Shown here: positions 14,136 to 19,800 of the stretch, in pieces
Position numbering within the stretch: the stretch's first letter is position 1
How the letters are laid out: each line of letters starts with the position of its first letter
From: Nitrospinota bacterium
Lineage (GTDB): Bacteria > Nitrospinota > Nitrospinia > UBA9942
Reading direction: 5' to 3'
Assembly: GCA_016200365.1 (NCBI GenBank)
Contig: JACQEW010000322.1
Span: 1 to 19,800, forward strand
Length of the DNA: 19,800 nt
The notes under the pieces: model-generated
The model's database searches: none
The model's input: the letters and a program-made list of their open reading frames with translations, nothing else
Told to the model about the DNA's origin: nothing
Made by a program: the position numbers and the translations under genes

Positions 14136-15456
14136 TATCTACCTCTATTTCTCTGCTTTTAGGACCTATTGAAAATTCAGTTAATAGTCCAAGATTTTGA
14201 GCCGCCTCGTTAATCTCCTTCATGGCGTCAAGCATATCTTGACGGGAAGCGCTTTCTGGAGATATTGAGCGAAGTCCCAACTTTTGTTGAAAGTTGTCCA
14301 ATTCAGTTCGGATAATATCTCTAATCTGTTTAATTCCTTTGCGGTTTAAATTAAAGCCATAATGTGTAGTTCCTTCTGCTAATAAAATAATTTCTTCCAG
14401 TTTAGGTTCAAGAACTAAATAGCCGCAAAATCTTTTATGAATTGTATAATGAGGATTAATATTTTTAGAGATGCTCCCGATTTTCATTCTTTTTCGCTGT
14501 ATCCAAATTTCTCTTAAATCCTCATCTATAGGATTTGGAGCAACTACATATTTTAGTTCTTTAATCCTATATGTTTCATTTCCGATAACAACAGGAATGA
14601 GTTCCTTGCTGTAAACCCTATAGCCGTTTTGATTATCTCTGCAATCTGCTATTGATTTTAAGGGATCAGTTAATTCAACTAATCTTGTATTCTCCCTATG
14701 CTTAACATAAATTTTTGCTCCAAACTTAATAATTTCCCACCATGTTTCCTCTATCATCTTTATGAAATCATTAGAATAATCATTGTCATCTGTAGGATTA
14801 AAGGATTTTTTGACTGCATCTGCAATTTCATCTTTTAAATTAAGAATCGTTATTCTTGTGCCGCTTGATGCCAACGGCATTAAAGCGCTATTGGCTGCTT
14901 TCTTAATAAACTCTTTTGCTTCATCTCCTTGAAGTGGTACACGCTGTTGAACAAGTTTTGTCCCAACAATTTTTCTATCAAATGCTATATACTTTCTGTC
15001 ATCGCTTCTTAAAGAATCGCAGATTATAGAGGATGTTTTTGATGCTCCTTGAAAAATCAATTTCCCTCTGCCGAAGCTTCCCGCACCCAAGTTGCCTCCT
15101 GATTCAAATCTCGTCAAAAAACGGCTTAGGTTTTGTTCAGGTGTAAGTTTCCCTTCTGCCGACATCCGTTCAATTTCCTCTACAGATAGTATATCTCCAG
15201 TCAGCCCAGTTGTTCCTTCATCCCAGAAGGTCAGCGCAGGTTCTCCGTTAATCTCTAATAGTTCAAAAGCAAATTTCCAAGTTTTACACGCACGGCTTTC
15301 ATTTTCAATCAGTCTCGCACCGAACCCATTCTGAATAGCATCTTTTTGTAGTCCGTGTGCCAATCCTTTACCGCTTCCTTCATATTCTCTAACTACCTGC
15401 TCAATTTGATGAAGGTCATTTTGCGGCATATTTACATATTGACTGTTAATATCCAT
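14131..15456 (-). CDS. GHKL-type ATPase, MORC/MutL-like, defence-associated
   Basis: 441 aa. The N-terminal ATP-binding fold shows an N-box variant D39-AIQ-N43 (usual ExxxN), G1 box DEGTTGL (79-85) and G2 box GAGSFGRGK (124-132), in the order of GHKL ATPases. The rest has no named domain. Iyer, Abhiman and Aravind described MutL/MORC-like GHKL ATPases in prokaryotic restriction-modification loci; the neighbouring methyltransferase and nuclease fit that. Shine-Dalgarno AGGAGGG lies 10 bases before the ATG. The stop is provided by the inserted element; without it the frame would end ...EVDISLPF and overlap the nuclease gene by 15 bp. It follows a small gene by 32 bp. Confidence 0.8.
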   Translation of the reverse strand: MDINSQYVNMPQNDLHQIEQVVREYEGSGKGLAHGLQKDAIQNGFGARLIENESRACKTWKFAFELLEINGEPALTFWDEGTTGLTGDILSVEEIERMSAEGKLTPEQNLSRFLTRFESGGNLGAGSFGRGKLIFQGASKTSSIICDSLRSDDRKYIAFDRKIVGTKLVQQRVPLQGDEAKEFIKKAANSALMPLASSGTRITILNLKDEIADAVKKSFNPTDDNDYSNDFIKMIEETWWEIIKFGAKIYVKHRENTRLVELTDPLKSIADCRDNQNGYRVYSKELIPVVIGNETYRIKELKYVVAPNPIDEDLREIWIQRKRMKIGSISKNINPHYTIHKRFCGYLVLEPKLEEIILLAEGTTHYGFNLNRKGIKQIRDIIRTELDNFQQKLGLRSISPESASRQDMLDAMKEINEAAQNLGLLTEFSIGPKSREIEVDT

Positions 15457-15488
15457 AATTGTTAAACCCTCCTATTGATTGTGAAACT

Positions 15489-15707
15489 TCATAATTTAAA
15501 CCTCTCCCTTTTCCCTGCCAGATATTTGGCTTTGGTTAGTTTGAGTTGCTTTTCTATTTCAGTGAAAATTTTATTTACTTCTTCCTCTGTATAGTCGTAA
15601 GAACTTTTATTAGAGCAGTTTCCGAGTATCCTTATTTTTTCAAGAATTTCATTCGTTCTCTTTGAAGCCAGCCTTCTAAACCGTTCATTTCTGCTTTCCT
15701 CTTTCAT
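15489..15707 (-). CDS. Small conserved protein upstream of the GHKL ATPase
   Basis: 72 aa, basic and helical. The central LGNCSNKSSYDYTEEEV followed by NKIFTEIEK and a lysine-rich end recalls a family of short hypothetical proteins on mobile and defence regions; its function is unknown. GGAGG lies just before the ATG. It is the first gene of a two-gene operon with the ATPase, driven by a strong promoter, so it is probably a partner or regulator. Confidence 0.8.
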   Translation of the reverse strand: MKEESRNERFRRLASKRTNEILEKIRILGNCSNKSSYDYTEEEVNKIFTEIEKQLKLTKAKYLAGKRERFKL

Positions 15708-15737
15708 AATCCTCCAAAATAATTAAATTATATTGAA

Positions 15738-15766
15738 AATATAACACAGCTATTTATAAATGTCAA
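15738..15766 (-). promoter_or_regulatory. Strong promoter for the small protein-ATPase operon
   Basis: On the minus strand TTGACA (15761-15766), a 17-bp spacer, then TATATT (15738-15743). The start site would be near 15731, about 24 nt before the ATG at 15707, with GGAGG in between. Confidence 0.7.
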
Positions 15767-15831
15767 TAAAATATTTTGGTTATTTATATAAATATGTAAA
15801 ATTTAATTAAAATATATTTGAGAATTTGTTT

Positions 15832-15861
15832 TTGACGGTATATCATTCAATCTGGTATAAT
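15832..15861 (+). promoter_or_regulatory. Promoter placing the start site at the PIN gene ATG
   Basis: TTGACG (15832-15837), an 18-bp spacer, then TATAAT (15856-15861). Six bases separate the -10 from ATG 15868, so transcription should begin at or next to the start codon. No Shine-Dalgarno is present. Confidence 0.65.
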
Positions 15862-15867
15862 CCAAAT

Positions 15868-16344
15868 ATGAAAAAATTGAAACTCTATCTTGACACCTCC
15901 GTTTTAAACTTTTATTATGCAAATGATTCACCAGAAGAAAAGGCGATTACACAGGAGCTATTCCGTGAAATTAAATCGGGGAGCTATACAGCTTATATCT
16001 CCTCTACTGTCCTTGAGGAAATATCCAGAGCATCTAAACAGAAACAAAAGGACCTTCTATCATTAATTGAGGAGTTTAATCTAATGCCATTAGAACTTGA
16101 TGAGGAGATTGAAAATCTTGCCAGCCTATATATCAAGCATAAGATTATTCCACAAAAATATGAAGAGGATGCAGTCCATATCGCTGTGGCAGTTGTAAAT
16201 GATCTTGATGTTATCGTTAGCTGGAATTTTGAGCATATCGTTAAATTAAAGACAAAGATAAATGTAAATGGAATAAATAAGATGGAGGGCTATAAAGAAA
16301 TAGAGATATACTCTCCTATGGAGGTGATTGATTATGAATTATAA
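15868..16344 (+). CDS. PIN-domain RNase toxin
   Basis: 158 aa from ATG 15868; the frame is open further upstream but crosses the promoter. The PIN acidic residues are D9 (YLDTS), E50 (TVLEE) and D101 (EEDAVHIAVA), with SWNFEHIV near 118-125, as in VapC-like ribonucleases that cleave RNA. The following small gene overlaps it by 11 bp and starts from a full GGAGGTGAT site inside it, so this is a toxin-first toxin-antitoxin operon. The mRNA is predicted to be leaderless. Confidence 0.85.
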   Translation: MKKLKLYLDTSVLNFYYANDSPEEKAITQELFREIKSGSYTAYISSTVLEEISRASKQKQKDLLSLIEEFNLMPLELDEEIENLASLYIKHKIIPQKYEEDAVHIAVAVVNDLDVIVSWNFEHIVKLKTKINVNGINKMEGYKEIEIYSPMEVIDYEL

Positions 16345-16528
16345 GGAACCGGATGCAATGAAAGAGATTCATGAAATAAGGTTAAAATTATATGAAGAAA
16401 AGAAGGGTTTAAGTGCTGTCGAAAAGGCTAATAAAACAAATCAGACCGCTGAGGATATTATAAAAGAGTATAAACTAAAGATAAAATTAATTCGCAGAAC
16501 AAGAAATTATGCAGATGCAGTAGCTTAG
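16334..16528 (+). CDS. Probable antitoxin partner of the PIN toxin
   Basis: 64 aa from ATG 16334, chosen over a TTG at 16328 because GGAGGTGAT (16320-16328) is well placed for it. The protein is charged and mostly helical (KEIHEIRLKLYEEKK, KANKTNQTAEDIIKEYKLK) without a recognised DNA-binding domain. It overlaps the PIN gene by 11 bp, implying coupled translation. The assignment as antitoxin rests on position and size. Confidence 0.7.
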   Translation: MNYKEPDAMKEIHEIRLKLYEEKKGLSAVEKANKTNQTAEDIIKEYKLKIKLIRRTRNYADAVA

Positions 16529-16619
16529 GATATAATATCAATTACATCTATATTCGGGATGTAGTCTGAATGGTAATCGGATTTCCTTAAACTGAAACAA
16601 AAAATAGAGGGAGTAGTTT

Positions 16620-16838
16620 ATGCCATTAAAAACAGTAAAACTGGAAATTTCTTTTCAAAAGCTCCTCGATACAATTGAGCAGCTTACACCCGATGAAAAG
16701 ATAATCATCGAGAAAAAACTGATAAAAGAAAAAGCAAAGAAACATAGCATCTTGGAACTTGAAGGGCTCGGTGCCGACTTGTGGAAAAAAATTAATGTAG
16801 AAAGGTATATTCGCAAGGAGAGAAAATCTTGGGATTAA
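16620..16838 (+). CDS. Orphan antitoxin of a PIN toxin-antitoxin pair
   Basis: 72 aa. The N-terminal LEISFQKLLDTIEQLTPDEK and the C-terminal LELEGLGADLW and RYIRKERKSWD are typical of short antitoxins paired with PIN toxins. A GGGAG lies upstream of the ATG. The expected toxin gene is present only as two ends joined together (16829-16920). With its toxin gone the antitoxin is either residual or protects against related toxins elsewhere. Confidence 0.75.
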   Translation: MPLKTVKLEISFQKLLDTIEQLTPDEKIIIEKKLIKEKAKKHSILELEGLGADLWKKINVERYIRKERKSWD

Positions 16839-16920
16839 TAGATGAGCTTTGACAAATGATTCTACTTTGAAAAAAGTAGTAGAAACAAAAGTCTTGGTTT
16901 TAGACGATTTCTCCAAATGA
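16829..16920 (+). pseudogene. PIN toxin with its middle deleted
   Basis: From TTG 16829, overlapping the antitoxin end, the sequence reads LGLIDEL, the normal start of toxins paired with this antitoxin. In another frame, from 16849, it reads LTNDSTLKKVVETKV then LVLDDFSK and TGA at 16918-16920, a typical PIN C-terminus. About 100 codons, with the catalytic centre, are missing between the two. The terminal ATGA overlaps the trpF start. A CTACTTT/AAAGTAG stem (16862-16879) is inside. Confidence 0.7.
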
Positions 16921-17570
16921 CTAAGGTAAAGATATGCGGGATAACAAATCTTGAGGATGCTGTTTATGCAGCAGAGTGCGGGGCTGATGCAGTTGGATTT
17001 ATTTTTTATCAAAAGAGTCCGCGGTTTATCGAAAGAAAAACTGCCAAAGAAATAATCCGGAACCTCCCCCCTTTTATTACAACCGTCGGGGTATTTGTAA
17101 ATCATGATATAGAAGATGTCATAAAGACAGCTCAGGATTGCAGACTTAACGCAGTTCAACTACACGGGGACGAATCCCCGGATTATTGCAGCAAAATCCC
17201 CCTTTTATCCCCCTTTACTAAAGGGGGAGTGAGGGGGATTAAGATAATAAAGGCTATACGAGTTGAAAGTAAAGACTCCTTTAAAAAAATGACAGGGTAT
17301 GGGGTGAGTGCATTTCTTTTGGATAGTTATTCTGAAAACAGCTATGGTGGAACCGGCAAAACATTTAATTGGAATCTGGCAATAAAGGCAAAAGAGTATG
17401 GGAGAATTATATTGTCCGGAGGTCTAACTAAAGATAATGTGAAGGATGCAATAGAAAAGGTTGAGCCCTATGGTGTAGATGTGAGCAGCGGAGTTGAGGA
17501 GAGCATCGGCAAGAAGGACAGAGAAAAGGTTAGGGCGTTTATAAAAAGAGTTAAAGAGTATGAACTATAA
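16917..17570 (+). CDS. trpF: Phosphoribosylanthranilate isomerase
   Basis: 217 aa. Converts phosphoribosylanthranilate to CdRP in tryptophan synthesis, a TIM barrel. KICGIT (5-10) carries the catalytic cysteine C7; AVQLHGDE, FLLDSY, GGTGKTFNW, LSGGL and DVSSGVEE are the other family motifs. Residues about 95-108 (PLLSPFTKGGVRGI) come from a C/G-rich palindrome inserted between two strands; the rest aligns normally, so activity is probably kept. The ATG overlaps the stop of the toxin remnant, and the stop overlaps mtaB by 11 bp. Confidence 0.95.
   Translation: MTKVKICGITNLEDAVYAAECGADAVGFIFYQKSPRFIERKTAKEIIRNLPPFITTVGVFVNHDIEDVIKTAQDCRLNAVQLHGDESPDYCSKIPLLSPFTKGGVRGIKIIKAIRVESKDSFKKMTGYGVSAFLLDSYSENSYGGTGKTFNWNLAIKAKEYGRIILSGGLTKDNVKDAIEKVEPYGVDVSSGVEESIGKKDREKVRAFIKRVKEYEL
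17195..17240. repeat. C/G-rich palindrome inserted in frame in trpF
   Basis: 46 bp: AATCCCCC, a 6-bp spacer, CCCCCTTTA-CTAAAGGGGG, a 5-bp spacer, GGGGGATT. Outer and inner arms are both inverted. It is the same layout as the copy at 19547-19590. Confidence 0.85.
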
Positions 17571-18921
17571 GGAAAATCTAAAGGTAGCCTTTGCAACAGT
17601 AGGGTGCAGGTTCAACCAGTTTGAGACCGCTGAAATGGAGGAGTTGTTCAGGTTAAGAAACTTTGAGATAGTCCCATTTTCATCAGATGCGAATATCTAT
17701 GTCATCAATACCTGCACGGTTACAAAAAGGAGCGATTACCGCTGTCGTCAGACTATCCGCAGGGCAATCCAGAATAACAGGGACGCCTTTGTTATAGTAA
17801 CCGGCTGCTATTCCCAGATAAGTCCGGAGGAGATAGGCTCTATTAAAGGGGTGGATATGGTTCTGGGGAATACGGAAAAATTAAGCATCGTAGACCATTT
17901 TGAAGGGCTGAATATCTCTGACATAAAAAAGATGGATATGCCAAAGATAGTTGTGAGAAATATGGATAGGACAAGGGGATTTAATGCCCAGAGGGTTAAA
18001 GGATTTTCAGGAAGAACAATCGCCTATCTAAAGGTTCAGACAGGGTGCAACGAGACATGCTCCTTCTGTATTGTTGCTATAGCACGAGGAGCGGGTATCA
18101 GCGAAAAGCCCGAGAATATTTTAATGCAGGCAAGGGAGCTGGCAGATGCAGGTTTTAAGGAGATTGTATTGACAGGGGTCAACCTCGGAAGCTATGGGGC
18201 AGACCTTTCCCCGTCAAGAGAACTGTCAGACATCGTTGAGATGCTAACGAATATAAAAGGTATAGAGAGGCTCAGATTAAGCTCCATAAATCCCACGGAT
18301 ATAAATGAACGGCTTATAGCAGTGATGAAGGAATCTGTAAAGGTATGCAGACACCTCCATATACCTTTACAGAGCGGGGATGACGAGATACTTAAAAAGA
18401 TGAGGAGAAATTATAAATCTTCCTTTTACAGAGACCTCATAATGAAATTAAAGGACGAAATACCCGGCATGGGTATTGGTGCGGATGTGCTAATAGGCTT
18501 CCCCGGCGAAGATGAGGATAAATTTAAGAATACCTATAGACTAATAAATGAATTACCCTTGAGCTATCTCCATGTGTTCACCTACTCGCAAAGAGAAGGG
18601 ACAGATGCCTGCGGGTATGACGGACAGATACCCGAATATGTAAAAAAGGAGAGAAATTCCATCATAAAAGAGTTGGGAAGGGAAAAATCAAATGCCTTCA
18701 GACAGGGCTTTATGGGGAAGGTATGCAGAGTTCTTATTGAAAATACAAGGGATAAAGAGACAGGGCTTCTCAAGGGATATACAGATAATTACATACCGGT
18801 TATACTAAAAGCTTGCATAGAGCGAAGCGAATCTGGCGGAGACGAGTTAATGAACAGACTTGTTGATGTTAGAATAGCCGATATATCGGATAATGCGGTA
18901 ATTGGTGAATTATCAGGATGA
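17560..18921 (+). CDS. mtaB: tRNA methylthiotransferase MtaB
   Basis: 453 aa. Adds the 2-methylthio group to t6A37 in tRNAs reading ANN codons. The N-terminal UPF0004 domain has cluster cysteines C16 (GCRFNQ), C52 (NTCTVT) and C83 (GCYSQ). The radical SAM motif is C163-NET-C167-SF-C170, followed by ARGAG in the place of the usual P-x-x-RG region. A TRAM-like C-terminal domain ends the protein. Near residue 418, CIERSESGGDE is encoded by a GAGCGAAGCGAA repeat (18820-18831), also seen in gph. It overlaps trpF by 11 bp and the next gene by ATGA. Confidence 0.93.
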   Translation: MNYKENLKVAFATVGCRFNQFETAEMEELFRLRNFEIVPFSSDANIYVINTCTVTKRSDYRCRQTIRRAIQNNRDAFVIVTGCYSQISPEEIGSIKGVDMVLGNTEKLSIVDHFEGLNISDIKKMDMPKIVVRNMDRTRGFNAQRVKGFSGRTIAYLKVQTGCNETCSFCIVAIARGAGISEKPENILMQARELADAGFKEIVLTGVNLGSYGADLSPSRELSDIVEMLTNIKGIERLRLSSINPTDINERLIAVMKESVKVCRHLHIPLQSGDDEILKKMRRNYKSSFYRDLIMKLKDEIPGMGIGADVLIGFPGEDEDKFKNTYRLINELPLSYLHVFTYSQREGTDACGYDGQIPEYVKKERNSIIKELGREKSNAFRQGFMGKVCRVLIENTRDKETGLLKGYTDNYIPVILKACIERSESGGDELMNRLVDVRIADISDNAVIGELSG

Positions 18922-19800
18922 ACAGCGTTATAACTTTAACCACAGATTTTGGTCTTTCCGACCCTTTTGTGGGCATAATGAAAGGGGTGATGCTGGGGAT
19001 AAACCCCTCGGTAAGATTTATTGACATCTCCCACCAGATTGAGCCTCAGAATATTGCTCATGCCTATTACATCCTGAATTTTTCTTATAAATATTTTCCA
19101 CCGGGAACCATACATCTATGTGTAGTAGACCCCGGGGTCGGCAGCATAAGGAGACCAATACTGGTTGAGGTCGTAGGGCAGGGCTTTAGCCCTGCTACAT
19201 ATTTTGTAGGACCCGATAATGGTATATTTTCATTTATTTTTAAAAACGAGCCTGAGTCAAGGGTAATCGAGCTTACGGAAAAGAGATTTTTTCTATCATC
19301 TGTAAGTCAGACCTTTCATGGGAGAGATATATTTGCAAGTGTTGCAGCCCATCTTTCCACCGGTGTAAATCCTTCGGAGTTCGGCAAGCCTGTAAATGAC
19401 CCTGTTATTCTGAATATCCCGGAGCCAAAGGTGTTCCCCTCTTTTAAAAAGAGGGGTCAGGGGAGATTTGAGGAAAACGAGATACAGGGAGAGGTTATCT
19501 ACACTGACAGATTCGGCAATCTGATAACAAATATACCGGCCACACTAATCCCCCCTCACCCCCCTTTAGAAAAGGGGGGCAGGGGGGATTTTCAGATAAA
19601 AATAAAAGATTTTATCGCTCCCCTTTGCAAATCTTACTCCGATGCCGGGGACTTAAAACCGTCTTCCATACTAAACAGTTGGGGCTTGCTGGAAATATTT
19701 ATGAAAAATAAAGACGTCGGCAGGGAATTGGGGGTAGAAAAGGGAGAAAAGGTTATAATAACAGCTAAATCCAAAATCCAAAGGTCAAAGGTCACGACCC
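18918..19800 (+). CDS. SAM hydroxide adenosyltransferase (DUF62), 3' end outside window
   Basis: 294 codons are visible before the edge. The family hydrolyses SAM to adenosine and methionine and is related to fluorinase and chlorinase. LTTDFGLSDPFVG (7-19), IDISHQIEPQNI, VDPGVGS (70-76), FVGPDNG (96-102), TFHGRDIFA and YTDRFGNLITNI are family motifs. Three palindromes interrupt it in frame: GQGFSPA from GGGCAGGGCTTTAGCCCTGC (19175-19194), SFKKRGQGR (19434-19469) and PPHPPLEKGGRG (19547-19590). The visible end (KSKIQRSKV) is again tandem-repeat sequence. The start overlaps the mtaB stop (ATGA). Confidence 0.9.
   Translation, partial: MNSVITLTTDFGLSDPFVGIMKGVMLGINPSVRFIDISHQIEPQNIAHAYYILNFSYKYFPPGTIHLCVVDPGVGSIRRPILVEVVGQGFSPATYFVGPDNGIFSFIFKNEPESRVIELTEKRFFLSSVSQTFHGRDIFASVAAHLSTGVNPSEFGKPVNDPVILNIPEPKVFPSFKKRGQGRFEENEIQGEVIYTDRFGNLITNIPATLIPPHPPLEKGGRGDFQIKIKDFIAPLCKSYSDAGDLKPSSILNSWGLLEIFMKNKDVGRELGVEKGEKVIITAKSKIQRSKVTT
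19173..19198. repeat. GCAGGGCTTTAGCCCTGC palindrome inside the DUF62 gene
   Basis: GTAGGGCAGGGCT faces AGCCCTGCTAC around the centre of 19173-19198. It is in frame and encodes GQGFSPAT between LVEVV and YFVGPDNG, where relatives are continuous. Confidence 0.85.
19434..19469. repeat. C/G-rich palindrome inside the DUF62 gene (first)
   Basis: CCCCTCTTTT (19436-19445) faces AAAAGAGGGG (about 19447-19456), followed by GGGGAGATT. In frame; encodes SFKKRGQGR. Confidence 0.8.
19547..19590. repeat. C/G-rich palindrome inside the DUF62 gene (second)
   Basis: AAT, six C, TCA, six C, TTT, AGA, AAA, six G, CA, six G, ATT: an almost perfect nested palindrome. In frame; encodes PPHPPLEKGGRGD. Confidence 0.85.
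19766..19796. repeat. Short tandem repeat at the right edge
   Basis: AAATCCAAAATCCAAAGG followed by TCAAAGGTCA: repeated AATCCA and AAAGGTC units, within the DUF62 reading frame near its 3' end. Confidence 0.6.

Noticed and set aside
16334..17574. PIN antitoxin and mtaB both begin MNYKE with nearly the same 15 bases
   Set aside because: The similarity stops at once and the genes are unrelated; both simply start inside the previous gene's TAT-AA ending.

Overview
The window looks like chromosome of a Gram-negative, probably anaerobic bacterium. It carries a lipid A kinase (lpxK), a sigma-54 activator, a PflX-type radical SAM protein, molybdenum cofactor biosynthesis, a TrpB2-type tryptophan synthase beta chain, and many short palindromic and tandem spacer repeats. 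That mix resembles Nitrospirota or Desulfobacterota-like genomes; this is inference from gene content, not a placement.

Layout, left half. A small membrane-anchored coiled-coil protein (293-778) meets a two-component locus on the minus strand. The sensor there has PAS and DHp domains but no ATPase domain, and the NtrC-family regulator is cut by an in-frame TAG. Next come tRNA-Leu(GAG) and a PflX-like radical SAM gene (minus), then lpxK, a FlgO/CsgG-like secreted protein, a decayed PIN toxin, a cupin lipoprotein and mobA (plus). rpsU and a glycine-rich RRM protein lie on the minus strand; the RRM gene has a promoter and a terminator-like leader hairpin. gph and trpB2 follow on the plus strand, separated by a long hairpin.

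Right half. Between trpB2 and trpF sits an AT-rich accessory island of about 5.7 kb. It holds a MntA-HepT toxin-antitoxin pair, a candidate restriction-modification/defence cluster (C5 cytosine methyltransferase, DUF3883/PD-(D/E)XK nuclease, and convergently a GHKL ATPase with a small partner), a PIN-toxin operon, and an orphan antitoxin whose PIN toxin has lost its middle. Housekeeping genes resume with an overlapping trpF-mtaB-SAM hydroxide adenosyltransferase operon that runs off the right edge.

Main points. (1) A 283-bp element (13853-14135) with perfect 14-bp terminal inverted repeats and a 5-bp TATCT duplication lies between the nuclease and the ATPase. Removing it in silico restores an ATPase reading frame that ends inside the nuclease gene, which shows the two genes were once convergently overlapping. 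(2) Short palindromes sit in frame inside at least five conserved genes (lpxK, gph, trpF, mtaB and the SAM hydroxide adenosyltransferase), adding peptide inserts without breaking the proteins. (3) Several toxin-antitoxin and signalling genes are in visible states of decay.
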